DNA from: an uncultured Alphaproteobacteria bacterium
GTDB taxonomy: Bacteria > Pseudomonadota > Alphaproteobacteria > Rs-D84
Direction of reading: 5' to 3'
NCBI GenBank assembly: GCA_944389595.1
Contig: CALXMY010000008.1
Location: forward strand, 1-41,572
Length of the DNA stretch: 41,572 nucleotides
Of the stretch, positions 26,240 through 34,270 are shown in pieces. The first letter of the stretch is position 1. Every line of letters begins with the position of its first letter. The notes below the pieces were generated by a model. That model saw nothing but the letters and a program-made list of their open reading frames with translations, was not told the origin of the DNA and ran no database searches. Both the position numbers and the translations under genes were made by a program.

Positions 26240-26443
26240 ATGGCAGAAAAGAAAGTAGAAAAAGAATCTTTGACAGCAGAAGCGTTGCAAAGCAAATTGG
26301 AAAATCTGAAAAAAGATCAGATGAATCAACGTTTCCAGCATGCAGCGGGTCAGATGCAAAAAACACATGTGATGCGTCAGACTCGTCGTGAAATCGCACG
26401 TGTTAAAACGCAAATTAATGCGGCGAAAAAAGCAAAAAAGTAA
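26240..26443 (+). CDS. rpmC: 50S ribosomal protein L29
   Basis: L29 is a two-helix protein near the tunnel exit. The ATG at 26240, with AAAGGG at 26226-26231, gives 67 residues. 'LENLKKDQMNQRFQHAAGQM' and 'QTRREIARVKTQINAAKKAKK' are the two helices. The frame is open to 26213 but the extra nine residues are not family-like. Confidence 0.95.
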   Translation: MAEKKVEKESLTAEALQSKLENLKKDQMNQRFQHAAGQMQKTHVMRQTRREIARVKTQINAAKKAKK

Positions 26444-26513
26444 AAATTTCCGATTTTTGTTGAGATTTCTAAATTTTTAGTTATCATATTGCGAAATCGG
26501 GTAAAAATGGTTG

Positions 26514-26543
26514 GCAATTTATACAAATCTTTGTGTAAGTTGC
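26514..26543 (+). other. Intercistronic hairpin, rpmC-rpsQ
   Basis: GCAA-T-TTATACAAA pairs with TTTGTGTAA-G-TTGC around a two-base loop, 13 pairs with one G-U. An outer CCGATTT/AAATCGG pairing (about 26449-26500) lies before it. The 127-base gap holds no gene. Confidence 0.6.
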
Positions 26544-26570
26544 AAAGTAAAATGATAAGGGACAAAAGTT

Positions 26571-26840
26571 ATGCCAAGACGTATACTGCAAGGAACAGTT
26601 AAAAGTACTGCAAATGACAAAACCGTCGTTGTGGAAGTTGAACGTCGTTTTCGTCATCCGTTGTACGGCAAATTTGTAAAGCAGAATAAAAAATACAAGG
26701 CGCACGATGAAAACAATGAATACAAGGTTGGGGACATCGTCGCAATAGAAGAGCATCGTCCAATTTCCAAGACTAAAACTTGGGTGGTCAAGGGGCGCGT
26801 TGGCGTATCCAAAGACGAAACAGTGGATGTTGCAGAATAA
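26571..26840 (+). CDS. rpsQ: 30S ribosomal protein S17
   Basis: S17 is a primary 16S rRNA binder in the 30S body. The 89-residue OB-fold protein opens '[20 protein letters not shown]' and has the signature '[20 protein letters not shown]' and '[20 protein letters not shown]'. A short C-terminal extension follows. ATAAGGGACAAAAGTT is the ribosome-site region. Confidence 0.97.
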   Translation: MPRRILQGTVKSTANDKTVVVEVERRFRHPLYGKFVKQNKKYKAHDENNEYKVGDIVAIEEHRPISKTKTWVVKGRVGVSKDETVDVAE

Positions 26841-26851
26841 AAATCACGGGT

Positions 26852-26914
26852 GGGTTCTTTGAGGCGCGCTGCGCAGTCGGAACCCGAAACAAAGCCACAG
26901 GGGATGGCCCTGTG
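26852..26914 (+). other. Two intercistronic hairpins, rpsQ-rplN
   Basis: GGGTTC (26852-26857) pairs with GAACCC (26880-26885) over a GCGC/GCGC inner stem. CACAGGG (26896-26902) pairs with CCCTGTG (26908-26914) around GATGG. They lie side by side in a 96-base gap and are GC-rich compared with the rest. Confidence 0.6.
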
Positions 26915-26936
26915 CGCAGGATAAAGGTGAAATGTT

Positions 26937-27311
26937 ATGATACAAAATGAAACAGTTATGACCGTGGCCGACAATTCTGGTGCGCGTAAAGCAATGTGCA
27001 TCAAAGTATTGGGCGGTTCACATCGTCGCTATGCGACGGTTGGTGACAAAATCGTTGTTGCCATCAAAGAAGCTATTCCACGTGGCAAGGTACAAAAAGG
27101 TACTGTGCAGCGTGCGATTATTGTTCGTACCAAATTCCCGGTAAAGCGTCCGGATGGTTCGATTATTCGTTTCGATGACAATGCGGTTGTATTAATTAAT
27201 AAGAATAATTTTGAACCGATTGGTACACGTATCTTTGGACCGATCGCACGTGAAGTTCGTCGTAAATACGATGTTCAGAAAATTGTATCTTTGGCACCCG
27301 AAGTCATATAA
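26937..27311 (+). CDS. rplN: 50S ribosomal protein L14
   Basis: L14 takes part in the B8 intersubunit bridge. The 124-residue protein starts '[20 protein letters not shown]' (most homologues read MIQ-x-x-T-x-L-x-VADNSGA). '[20 protein letters not shown]' and '[15 protein letters not shown]' complete the family. AAAGGTGAAATGTT precedes the ATG. Confidence 0.98.
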   Translation: MIQNETVMTVADNSGARKAMCIKVLGGSHRRYATVGDKIVVAIKEAIPRGKVQKGTVQRAIIVRTKFPVKRPDGSIIRFDDNAVVLINKNNFEPIGTRIFGPIAREVRRKYDVQKIVSLAPEVI

Positions 27312-27342
27312 TGCCGGGTATGCAACAACAAAGGGTTAAAAA

Positions 27343-27645
27343 ATGAAAATTAAAAAAGGCGATGAAGTCATAGTTATTTCGGGCAAGTACAAGGGTGTCA
27401 AAGGCAAAGTGCTGGAGGCGCGTCCGTCTGAATCGCGTGTCGTTGTCGAAGGTGTAAACCGTCACAAATGGCATGTGAAACCAACCCAGGATCAACCGGG
27501 TCATATCGTTGACCGCGAGGCCCCAGTTCATGTTTCGAATGTTGCGTTGGTTGACCCGAAAACTAAAAAAGCAACACGCGTTGGTTATAAAATCGACGGT
27601 GATAAAAAGGTTCGCATTGCAAAAAAATCGGGTGCGGAATTATAA
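27343..27645 (+). CDS. rplX: 50S ribosomal protein L24
   Basis: L24 starts 50S assembly. The 100-residue KOW protein reads '[20 protein letters not shown]' and '[20 protein letters not shown]', then '[20 protein letters not shown]'. It is complete, with AAAGGGTTAAAA before the ATG. A repeated hairpin follows it. Confidence 0.97.
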   Translation: MKIKKGDEVIVISGKYKGVKGKVLEARPSESRVVVEGVNRHKWHVKPTQDQPGHIVDREAPVHVSNVALVDPKTKKATRVGYKIDGDKKVRIAKKSGAEL

Positions 27646-27654
27646 AAATAACTG

Positions 27655-27674
27655 GTTCCCGCTGTTACGGGAAC
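27655..27674 (+). other. Repeated intercistronic hairpin, copy 1 (rplX-rplE)
   Basis: GTTCCCG (27655-27661), loop CTGTTA, CGGGAAC (27668-27674). The same core with a different closing pair is at 29624-29643. It has no T run. Confidence 0.7.
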
Positions 27675-27694
27675 AAAACGTTAAGGAATAAAAA

Positions 27695-28240
27695 ATGCAA
27701 AGCAGATTGCGTGAAATTTACGAAAAAGAAATTGTTCCTGAATTAGTCAAAGAATTTGGGTACAAAAATCCATTGCAGGTTCCAAAACTGACCAAAATTG
27801 TTTTGAACATGGGCGTGGGCGAGGCTGTTTCTGATAAAAAGAAATTGGATGCCGCGGCCGCGGATTTGACGGCCATTGCCGCACAAAAATGTGTTATTAC
27901 ACATGCAAAAAAATCAATCGCGACATATCGTTTGCGCGAAGGGCAGGCCATTGGATGCAAAGTTACATTGCGCGGTAAAAGAATGTATGACTTTTTAGAT
28001 AAATTGATTGTTGTTGCATTGCCGCGCGTCAAGGATTTCCGTGGTTTATCAAAATCAAAATTTGATGGCCGTGGTAATTATGCGTTTGGTATCAAAGAAC
28101 ATTTGATTTTTCCAGAAATTTCCGTTGATAAAATTGATTCCATACGTGGAATGGATATTGTCATTGCGACAACTGCGAAAACAGATGACGAGGCACGCGC
28201 GCTGTTGACTAAACTGGGGCTGCCGTTGGTTTTGAAATAA
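27695..28240 (+). CDS. rplE: 50S ribosomal protein L5
   Basis: L5 binds 5S rRNA and contacts P-site tRNA. The 181-residue protein shows '[20 protein letters not shown]', '[20 protein letters not shown]', '[20 protein letters not shown]' and '[20 protein letters not shown]'. TTAAGGAATAAAA is the ribosome site. It stands 16 bases from rpsN. Confidence 0.98.
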   Translation: MQSRLREIYEKEIVPELVKEFGYKNPLQVPKLTKIVLNMGVGEAVSDKKKLDAAAADLTAIAAQKCVITHAKKSIATYRLREGQAIGCKVTLRGKRMYDFLDKLIVVALPRVKDFRGLSKSKFDGRGNYAFGIKEHLIFPEISVDKIDSIRGMDIVIATTAKTDDEARALLTKLGLPLVLK

Positions 28241-28255
28241 TAAAAGGTATATAAT

Positions 28256-28558
28256 ATGGCTAAATTAGCGTTAGTAAATAAACAGAAAAAACGTGAAAAA
28301 TTGGTCGCCAAATACGCCAAAAAACACGCCGCAGTAAAGGCAAAAATGTCTGTGAATGCGACACCAGATGAACGTATGGAAGCGATGAAAAAAATGGCAA
28401 AATTGCCGCGTAATGCGAATCGCACACGTTTGCATAACCGTTGTTCTGTGACAGGACGTGCACGTGGTTTTATGCGTATGTTTGGTCTGTGCCGCCAACA
28501 GTTTCGTACGTTGGCATCCGAAGGTAAATTGCCAGGTGTACGCAAATCCAGTTGGTAA
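28256..28558 (+). CDS. rpsN: 30S ribosomal protein S14
   Basis: S14 is in the 30S head. The 100-residue form lacks the Cys4 zinc motif, so it is the long C-minus type usual in proteobacteria. 'MAKLALVNKQKKREKLVAKY' opens it, and 'RLHNRCSVTGRARGFMRMFG' and 'LCRQQFRTLASEGKLPGVRK' hold the conserved core. Confidence 0.98.
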   Translation: MAKLALVNKQKKREKLVAKYAKKHAAVKAKMSVNATPDERMEAMKKMAKLPRNANRTRLHNRCSVTGRARGFMRMFGLCRQQFRTLASEGKLPGVRKSSW

Positions 28559-28570
28559 TTTTGTAATTTT

Positions 28571-28615
28571 AACCCCAGTTGTGGACAATGCTGCTGGGTT
28601 CGGCGGGGAAACCCA
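28571..28615 (+). other. Mutually exclusive hairpins, rpsN-rpsH
   Basis: AACCCCAG (28571-28578) can pair with CTGGGTT (28594-28600) with one bulge, while TGGGTT (28595-28600) can instead pair with AACCCA (28610-28615). The shared strand can be in only one stem at a time. Any switching role is speculative. Confidence 0.35.
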
Positions 28616-28639
28616 AAGAGTAACAAGGAGTAATACAAG

Positions 28640-29038
28640 ATGTCATTATCACACCCAATCGGAGATATGCTGACCCGTATTCGTAATGGTCAGAATGCCG
28701 GTAAAGAATTTGTAACTGTTCCGAACAGCAAACTGCGTGCGGCGGTTTTGTCTGTGTTAAAGGACGAAGGCTTTATTACTGATTTCCGCAAAGAACAAAT
28801 TGACGAACATCGTGCAAATTTGGTTATTGAATTAAAATATATTGGCGGAAATGGTGCAATCCAGGAAATTACAGTCGTTTCAAAACCAGGTCGCCGTGTT
28901 TATTCCGGCAGCGCGAAAATGCCGCGTGTTTTAAATGGTTTGGGTATTGCAATCGTATCCACACCAAATGGTGTTATGACTGATCACAAAGCACGCCTGA
29001 TGAATGTTGGTGGCGAAGTGTTGTGCAAGGTTATTTAA
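28640..29038 (+). CDS. rpsH: 30S ribosomal protein S8
   Basis: S8 binds helix 21 of 16S rRNA and in E. coli represses the spc operon. The 132-residue protein reads 'SHPIGDMLTRIRNGQNAGKE', 'VPNSKLRAAVLSVLKDEGFI' and ends with the conserved 'STPNGVMTDHKARLMNVGGE'. AAGGAGTAATACAAG gives a strong ribosome site. Confidence 0.98.
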   Translation: MSLSHPIGDMLTRIRNGQNAGKEFVTVPNSKLRAAVLSVLKDEGFITDFRKEQIDEHRANLVIELKYIGGNGAIQEITVVSKPGRRVYSGSAKMPRVLNGLGIAIVSTPNGVMTDHKARLMNVGGEVLCKVI

Positions 29039-29059
29039 TATTACAGTGAGGATTAAATT

Positions 29060-29611
29060 ATGTCTCGTGCAGGAAAACATCCAATTAAATTGAAAGACGG
29101 CGTGTCGGCGGCAATTGCAGGCGATGTGCTGAACATCAAAGGACCAAAAGGCGAATTGGCGGTTTCGTTGGATACCAAACATGCGGGCTTGGTTGACGTT
29201 GTTGTGGAATCTGACCAGATTATAGTTACACCAAAAGATGCCGAAGATAAAACTTCGCGTGCAATGTGGGGAACAATGGCGCGCAACGTTCGTGCAGCAA
29301 TTGATGGCGTAACCGATGGCTTTACCAAAGAAATGTATATGAAAGGTGTTGGTTACAAGGCATCTGTGAATGGTAACAAATTGGTTTTGGTTGCCGGATA
29401 TTCACATGATGTGATAATGGAAATACCAGCCGGTTTGACGGTTAAAATTGGCGAAACACCCACAGAGTTTGCAATCAGTGGTATTGATAAATGTTTGGTT
29501 GGGCAATTTGCGGACAAAATACACAAAGTTCGCAAGCCGGATCCATACAAGGGCAAAGGTATTTTCTATAAGGGTGAACGCGTTCGCCGCAAAGAAGGTA
29601 AAAAGAAATAA
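29060..29611 (+). CDS. rplF: 50S ribosomal protein L6
   Basis: L6 sits near the factor-binding site. The 183-residue protein has the duplicated L6 fold: N-terminal 'MSRAGKHPIKLKDGVSAAIA', then 'GFTKEMYMKGVGYKASVNGN' and the C-terminal 'RKPDPYKGKGIFYKGERVRR'. GTGAGGATTAAATT precedes the ATG. Confidence 0.98.
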   Translation: MSRAGKHPIKLKDGVSAAIAGDVLNIKGPKGELAVSLDTKHAGLVDVVVESDQIIVTPKDAEDKTSRAMWGTMARNVRAAIDGVTDGFTKEMYMKGVGYKASVNGNKLVLVAGYSHDVIMEIPAGLTVKIGETPTEFAISGIDKCLVGQFADKIHKVRKPDPYKGKGIFYKGERVRRKEGKKK

Positions 29612-29623
29612 TAAATAAATGTG

Positions 29624-29643
29624 ATTCCCGCTGTTACGGGAAT
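29624..29643 (+). other. Repeated intercistronic hairpin, copy 2 (rplF-rplR)
   Basis: ATTCCCG (29624-29630), loop CTGTTA, CGGGAAT (29637-29643). It is identical to copy 1 at 27655 except that the outer G-C pair is A-T here, a compensated change that keeps the stem. Confidence 0.7.
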
Positions 29644-29663
29644 TGGATAAAAAAGGAAGCAAA

Positions 29664-30020
29664 ATGTTAAAACATTTGTCTGCAGAAGAAAGACGTACAT
29701 TGGCAAATCGCAGTGCGTTGAAAAGAAAAAATCCGGGCAAAATCCGTTTGTCGGTTTTCCGTTCGGGTCGTCATATTGAAATTCAGGCCATCGATGATGT
29801 GCGTGGGCACACGATTTGTGCCGCATCATCCAAAGAAAAAGATTTCAAAGGCAAGGGCTGGAATGTCGCCGGTGCTGAAATTGTTGGCAAAAATTTTGCC
29901 GAACGTGCAGTTAAGGCAGGCATTGCGGATAATTGCTATTTCGATCGCGGCGGTTACCGCTATCACGGCAGAGTCAAAGCTTTGTGCGAAGCGATTCGTG
30001 CAGGTGGGGTTAGAATTTAA
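29664..30020 (+). CDS. rplR: 50S ribosomal protein L18
   Basis: L18 bridges 5S rRNA to the 50S subunit. The ATG at 29664, with AAAGGA at about 29651, gives 118 residues, the normal size; a TTG-started longer frame from 29643 was rejected. '[20 protein letters not shown]', '[17 protein letters not shown]' and '[20 protein letters not shown]' are conserved. Confidence 0.97.
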   Translation: MLKHLSAEERRTLANRSALKRKNPGKIRLSVFRSGRHIEIQAIDDVRGHTICAASSKEKDFKGKGWNVAGAEIVGKNFAERAVKAGIADNCYFDRGGYRYHGRVKALCEAIRAGGVRI

Positions 30021-30042
30021 TCGGTAATATACGGAGTTTATA

Positions 30043-30603
30043 ATGGCACGTTTTGATGATAAAAAATTGCAAACGGATAATTTAGTGGACAAATTGGTTT
30101 CCATTAACCGTGTTTCTAAAACGGTCAAGGGCGGTCGTAATATGTCGTTTTCGGCATTGGTTGTTGTTGGTGACAAGGCCGGCCGTGTGGGATTTGGCAA
30201 AGGCAAGGCATTGGAAGTTCAGGCCGCTGTGCAAAAGGCAACCAAGGCCGCCAAGGCAAAGATGATTCGCGTCCCATTAAAAGAAGGGCGCACATTGCAT
30301 CATGATATTGCCGCCAAATATGGTGCCAGCAAATTGGTGGTGCGCAGTGCTGTTCCTGGTACTGGTATTATTGCTGGTGGTGCGTTGCGCGCGGTGTTTG
30401 AATGTTTGGGGGTCCAGGATGTTGTTGTGAAATCACAGGGCTCTAATAATCCGAACAACATGATTCGTGCGGCATTTTTGGCGTTCGCAAAAATGAATTC
30501 GCCAAAAACTGTGGCGGCACGTCGTGGCAAAACTGTTGCGGAAATTATCGCGGGACGCGATGGTAAAAAATTGGAAAGCAACGAAAACGCAGAAGAAAAA
30601 TAA
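30043..30603 (+). CDS. rpsE: 30S ribosomal protein S5
   Basis: S5 guards decoding accuracy and mRNA unwinding. The 186-residue protein contains '[20 protein letters not shown]', '[20 protein letters not shown]' and '[20 protein letters not shown]'. A polar C-terminal tail follows '[12 protein letters not shown]'. ATACGGAGTTTATA precedes the ATG. Confidence 0.98.
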   Translation: MARFDDKKLQTDNLVDKLVSINRVSKTVKGGRNMSFSALVVVGDKAGRVGFGKGKALEVQAAVQKATKAAKAKMIRVPLKEGRTLHHDIAAKYGASKLVVRSAVPGTGIIAGGALRAVFECLGVQDVVVKSQGSNNPNNMIRAAFLAFAKMNSPKTVAARRGKTVAEIIAGRDGKKLESNENAEEK

Positions 30604-30636
30604 TTTGGACCCATGCGGTCAAAACGGAGATTAATT

Positions 30637-30816
30637 ATGGCAAAAATAGTTGTAAAACAAATTAAAAGCGTTATTGGTCGGCCGACTGCACAGCGCAAGG
30701 TTGTTGCGGCATTGGGTTTGGGACGTATCGGAAAAACAAACGAAGTTGAAGATACGCCATCTGTTCGCGGTATGGTTGCCAAGGTTTCACATCTGGTTCA
30801 GATTGTGGAAAAATAA
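30637..30816 (+). CDS. rpmD: 50S ribosomal protein L30
   Basis: This 59-residue protein starts at the ATG at 30637 (GGAG at about 30629). '[20 protein letters not shown]', '[20 protein letters not shown]' and '[12 protein letters not shown]' fit the short bacterial L30. The frame upstream to 30613 is not family-like. Confidence 0.96.
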   Translation: MAKIVVKQIKSVIGRPTAQRKVVAALGLGRIGKTNEVEDTPSVRGMVAKVSHLVQIVEK

Positions 30817-30906
30817 TTTATTAAACCGAGTGTGCCATTGTTATGATATGGCATGCGTTACAGAACTGTGATAAAATGCAGTTCGCAGGATAAAAGGAAT
30901 ATAAAA

Positions 30907-31365
30907 ATGAAACTGAATGCATTGATGGATAATTTTGGTGCGCGCGCAAATGCAAAACGTGTTGGGCGTGGTATGGGATCTGGAATGGGTAAAACCGCGG
31001 GCCGTGGAAACAAAGGGCAAAAGGCGCGCAGTGGTTCACGTAAACAGGCTACTTTCCAAGGGGGCCAGATGCCGATTTTGCGTCGTTTCCCGAAATTTGG
31101 ATTTAATAATCCATTTGCCAAGGAATATGTTACGATTAATTTGGGTGATATTGAAAAATTCATCGCATCCGGTAAAATCGATGCCAAATCACCAATTACA
31201 ATCGATTCGCTGATGGCGGCAAAAATCATTAACCGTAAAAAAGATGGTTTGAAAGTTTTGGCCAAAGGTGAAATAAAATCTGCGGTAAATATTATTGCTG
31301 ATAAATGGTCTAAATCAGCCGAGGCGGCAATCGTCAAAGCAGGTGGCACGATTAAAAATAAATAA
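30907..31365 (+). CDS. rplO: 50S ribosomal protein L15
   Basis: L15 is a late 50S assembly protein. The ATG at 30907, with AAAAGGAATATAAAA, gives 152 residues. 'GRGMGSGMGKTAGRGNKGQK', 'FQGGQMPILRRFPKFGFNN' and 'VLAKGEIKSAVNIIADKWSK' are conserved. The 54-base open extension upstream was rejected because the family N-terminus begins MKLN. Confidence 0.97.
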   Translation: MKLNALMDNFGARANAKRVGRGMGSGMGKTAGRGNKGQKARSGSRKQATFQGGQMPILRRFPKFGFNNPFAKEYVTINLGDIEKFIASGKIDAKSPITIDSLMAAKIINRKKDGLKVLAKGEIKSAVNIIADKWSKSAEAAIVKAGGTIKNK

Positions 31366-31374
31366 ATATAATAT

Positions 31375-31401
31375 GTTTGCATCCGTTTTGCGGATGCAAA
31401 C
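31375..31401 (+). other. Intercistronic hairpin, rplO-secY
   Basis: A perfect 11-bp stem is formed by GTTTGCATCCG (31375-31385) and CGGATGCAAAC (31391-31401) around TTTTG. No T run follows. It may damp read-through into secY or fix an mRNA end. Confidence 0.65.
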
Positions 31402-31423
31402 AAATAATTAAAAGTTTGTTCGC

Positions 31424-32740
31424 ATGAAGTTTTTGAGAGAATTTTTTGGCAGTATGTCCGATTTACAAAAGCGTATATTGTTTACAATTGGTGCGCTGAT
31501 TGTGTATCGTATCGGATCATTTATTCCATTGCCGGGGGTTAATGCGTCTGCGGTTTTGCATTTGTTCACTGGCGAAGGCAGCGGCATGATGGGAATGTTT
31601 GATATGTTTGCCGGTGGTTCGTTGTCGCGTATGTCGGTGTTGGCATTGAATATTTTCCCGTATATTTCCGCGTCAATCGTGTTGCAATTATTAACCGCAA
31701 CCAGCAAATCATTAAATGAATTGCGCAAAGAGGGTGAATCAGGGCGTATTAAAATTAACCAATATACGCGTTATTTGGCGGTGTTTTTGGCCGTGGTCCA
31801 GGGATGGGCCGTGGTTCGTGGTTTGGAATCAATGGCACCGGTAAATGGTGTGGCAGCGGTTGTAAATCCGGGATTTGCGTTTGAATTGTCCGCAATAATT
31901 GCGCTGGTTGGTGGAACGGTATTTGTTATGTGGTTGGCAGAACAAATTACCGCACGTGGCATAGGGCAGGGTGCATCACTGTTGATTTTTGCCGGTATTA
32001 TTGCCGAGGTTCCAGGTGGAATTGCACAAATATTCTCGTTGGGATCGGTCGGGCAAATTTCACCGGCGATGATTGCGCTGATTGTTGCATTCGTTATCGG
32101 AATAATTGCATTAATCGCGTTCTTTGAACAGGCACAGCGTCGTATTCAAATTTTATATCCGCGCCAGGTTATGGCCAATGGGGTTATGAATACAAATGCA
32201 TCATATTTGCCGATCAAGGTGAATATGTCCGGGGTTATGGGACCTGTGTTTGCTGCCAGTATTATGATGTTGCCGGCGTTTATTCAACGGTTTGTGCAAA
32301 GTGAAAATCCAATTGTGCAATCGATTATGGGATTCTTTACATATGGAACATGGTCATATATTATTACATATACGATATTGATTGCGTTCTTTGCGTATTT
32401 CCAAACGGCGGTTATATTTAATTCCGAAGAAACATCGAATAATCTGAAAAATGCCGGTGGATATATTCCGGGTGTGCGACCAGGTGAACAAACAATGCAT
32501 TATTTGGATTCGGTTGTTTCACGTACAACAGCAATTGGTGTGTTGTATTTGGTTGTGGTGTGTGTGGTGCCGATTATTTTGAATACACATGCGGGAATGC
32601 CACTGACAATTGGTGGAACCAGTGTGTTAATCGTTGCAGGTGTGGTTTTGGATACCATGAATCAGGTACAATCATATCTGGTTGCGAAGCAATACAGAAG
32701 TGTTATAAAAAAGGCACAAAAAAAGGGACGTTTCCGCTAA
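31424..32740 (+). CDS. secY: Preprotein translocase subunit SecY
   Basis: SecY is the channel of the Sec translocon in the inner membrane. The 438-residue protein has ten predicted membrane helices: 'RILFTIGALIVYRIGSFIPL' is helix 1, plug and hinge regions follow, and the C5 loop 'ANGVMNTNASYLPIKVNMSG' and 'NNLKNAGGYIPGVRPGEQTM' are typical. No clear ribosome site precedes the ATG at 31424; an internal ATG at 31454 is a possible alternative. adk, the usual next gene in many proteobacteria, is absent. Confidence 0.97.
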   Translation: MKFLREFFGSMSDLQKRILFTIGALIVYRIGSFIPLPGVNASAVLHLFTGEGSGMMGMFDMFAGGSLSRMSVLALNIFPYISASIVLQLLTATSKSLNELRKEGESGRIKINQYTRYLAVFLAVVQGWAVVRGLESMAPVNGVAAVVNPGFAFELSAIIALVGGTVFVMWLAEQITARGIGQGASLLIFAGIIAEVPGGIAQIFSLGSVGQISPAMIALIVAFVIGIIALIAFFEQAQRRIQILYPRQVMANGVMNTNASYLPIKVNMSGVMGPVFAASIMMLPAFIQRFVQSENPIVQSIMGFFTYGTWSYIITYTILIAFFAYFQTAVIFNSEETSNNLKNAGGYIPGVRPGEQTMHYLDSVVSRTTAIGVLYLVVVCVVPIILNTHAGMPLTIGGTSVLIVAGVVLDTMNQVQSYLVAKQYRSVIKKAQKKGRFR

Positions 32741-32769
32741 ACATTGTTTTATGTGGAACGGAATAAGAT

Positions 32770-32849
32770 TTGACTTTTGCGGCATTTTGTATAAAATAAT
32801 GCGGCAAAATAAAATACGTTTCAATTGTCATAATTTGAATTTGAAACGT
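32770..32849 (+). promoter_or_regulatory. Promoter and leader structure of rpsM
   Basis: TTGACT (32770-32775), a 16-base spacer and TAAAAT (32792-32797) form a promoter. Its -35 block ATTTGACTTTTGCGG is identical to that before rpoA. A near-perfect TTTTGCGGCATT/AATGCGGCAAAA repeat overlaps it, and ACGTTTCAA (32816-32824) pairs with TTGAAACGT (32841-32849) in the leader. Confidence 0.6.
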
Positions 32850-32904
32850 TTGTAATCGATGCGCGTTTGTGCGCGTCACGGTAAAATAAAAAGGAAAATG
32901 AAAA

Positions 32905-33282
32905 ATGGCACGTATAGCAGGTGTTAACATTCCGACAGAAAAACGCATTGAAATTGCGTTGCAATATATCCATGGTATCGGCCCGGCCAAAGCGGCACAA
33001 ATTTGCAAGGCTTTGAAATTAAAAGACGGGTTGCGCGCCAAAGATTTAACTGACGAGGATGTTGTTAAAATTTCGAATTATATCGAACAAAATTTCAAGG
33101 TCGAAGGTGATGTGCGCCGCGAAGTCGCAATGAATATTAAACGTTTACAGGATTTGAAAACGTATCGCGGTATTCGTCACCGTAATCGTTTGCCCGTTCG
33201 TGGCCAGCGTACACAAACAAATGCCCGTACACGCAAGGGTAAACGCGTTGTGGTCGCCGGTTCCGCGGTCAAGGGTAAATAA
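32905..33282 (+). CDS. rpsM: 30S ribosomal protein S13
   Basis: S13 tops the 30S head and contacts the 50S. The 125-residue protein opens '[20 protein letters not shown]' and '[20 protein letters not shown]', and carries '[20 protein letters not shown]'-type sequence with '[16 protein letters not shown]'. AAAGGAAAATGAAAA is the ribosome-site region. It begins a new transcription unit. Confidence 0.98.
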   Translation: MARIAGVNIPTEKRIEIALQYIHGIGPAKAAQICKALKLKDGLRAKDLTDEDVVKISNYIEQNFKVEGDVRREVAMNIKRLQDLKTYRGIRHRNRLPVRGQRTQTNARTRKGKRVVVAGSAVKGK

Positions 33283-33344
33283 TATAAACAGGTAGAGATT
33301 AACACGATAGTTAATTGAAGACATCTAAATAAAGGTATAAAGTA

Positions 33345-33728
33345 ATGGCAGTAACAAAAGCTAAAAAGAAAGTCGTTAAAAAGGTATCACACGGCATCGC
33401 CCATGTGGTCGCGACCAATAACAATACACGTATTACAATCACTGATCAGTCGGGGGCCGTGTTAACATGGGCAACCGCCGGTGCAAATAATTTTAAGGGT
33501 GCAAAAAAATCAACCCCATATGCAGCAACAGTTGTTGCCGATGCAGTTGGCAAAAAAGTTGCAGAAATGGGAATGAAAACGGTTGACGTTTTAATGCGTG
33601 GTATTGGCCAGGGGCGCGAATCTGCTGTCCGTGGGTTGGCAAATGCCGGGTTGATTGTACAGTCCATTACTGATACAACACGTATTCCGCATAATGGTTG
33701 TCGGCCAAAGAAAGTGCGTCGTGTATAA
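33345..33728 (+). CDS. rpsK: 30S ribosomal protein S11
   Basis: S11 lies at the 30S platform. The 127-residue protein has 'HVVATNNNTRITITDQSGAV', 'GARGSRKSTPYAATVVA'-like 'GAKKSTPYAATVVADAVGKK', 'VLMRGIGQGRESAVRGLANA' and 'SITDTTRIPHNGCRPKKVRR'. A hairpin TTAAC/GTTAA lies before its AAAGG ribosome site. It ends at a likely terminator. Confidence 0.98.
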   Translation: MAVTKAKKKVVKKVSHGIAHVVATNNNTRITITDQSGAVLTWATAGANNFKGAKKSTPYAATVVADAVGKKVAEMGMKTVDVLMRGIGQGRESAVRGLANAGLIVQSITDTTRIPHNGCRPKKVRRV

Positions 33729-33735
33729 TTATTAA

Positions 33736-33770
33736 ATCCCGCGTATCGGCGGGATTATTTATTGATTTTT
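33736..33770 (+). terminator. Probable terminator after rpsK
   Basis: ATCCCGC (33736-33742) pairs with GCGGGAT (33749-33755) around GTATCG, followed by a T-rich rather than pure T stretch. Confidence 0.55.
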
Positions 33771-33782
33771 TTAGTATAAACG

Positions 33783-34241
33783 ATGAAGGTATTAAATACA
33801 TTTAAGTTTTTATCAAAAATGCCCGATATTTATGATAATAACGGGGAAATTTATAAAAAAGGGTATGAATATGTTTTATACAATGTTTTTGCACGAAATA
33901 TTGTTTTAGAAAATTTAAAGGGTTTTGTTAATTTTGAAAATCTGGGTTATTGTTGTGATGTGTTTTTAAAAAAAGCCACAGGATTATATGCACCCAGTTT
34001 GGAATATGTTGAAAAATTGGTTGTGCCACATGTAAAAAATATTTATTTACCAGAATTACAATGTGGTGATATTTATGCGGTACATGCAAATATTATTAAA
34101 TTAGATAATACAAATTATAATGGTACAATTTATTGTAATAAAAATGCACTTGTTATTGCTGACCAGGGTGCCACAATAGAACGCCATAAAAAAAGCCATA
34201 TAGAAAATTTAATCGCAAATTGCAATGTCAAAGTTAAATGA
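33783..34241 (+). CDS. Unknown 152-residue protein, repeat-like, inserted between rpsK and rpoA
   Basis: The product is not recognised. After an N-terminal polar region, residues 60-110 or so hold short ladders with P-x-[LV] signatures ('LYAPSLEYVEK', 'LVVPHVKN', 'IYLPELQC'). These recall single strands of the leucine-rich protein at 7787, with closer spacing; a small solenoid is possible. No signal peptide is present. No ribosome site precedes the ATG; TATAAA overlaps positions 33775-33780, too close to be its -10 box. Transcription may come by read-through from rpsK. Its presence here interrupts an otherwise conserved ribosomal gene order. Confidence 0.6.
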   Translation: MKVLNTFKFLSKMPDIYDNNGEIYKKGYEYVLYNVFARNIVLENLKGFVNFENLGYCCDVFLKKATGLYAPSLEYVEKLVVPHVKNIYLPELQCGDIYAVHANIIKLDNTNYNGTIYCNKNALVIADQGATIERHKKSHIENLIANCNVKVK

Positions 34242-34245
34242 AAAA

Positions 34246-34270
34246 AATCCGCCGTTTGGCGGATTTTTTT
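34246..34270. terminator. Shared terminator between converging genes
   Basis: AATCCGCC (34246-34253) pairs with GGCGGATT (34258-34265) around GTTT. An A run before and a T run after let it end transcripts from both the plus-strand gene at 33783 and the minus-strand gene at 34676. Confidence 0.85.
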
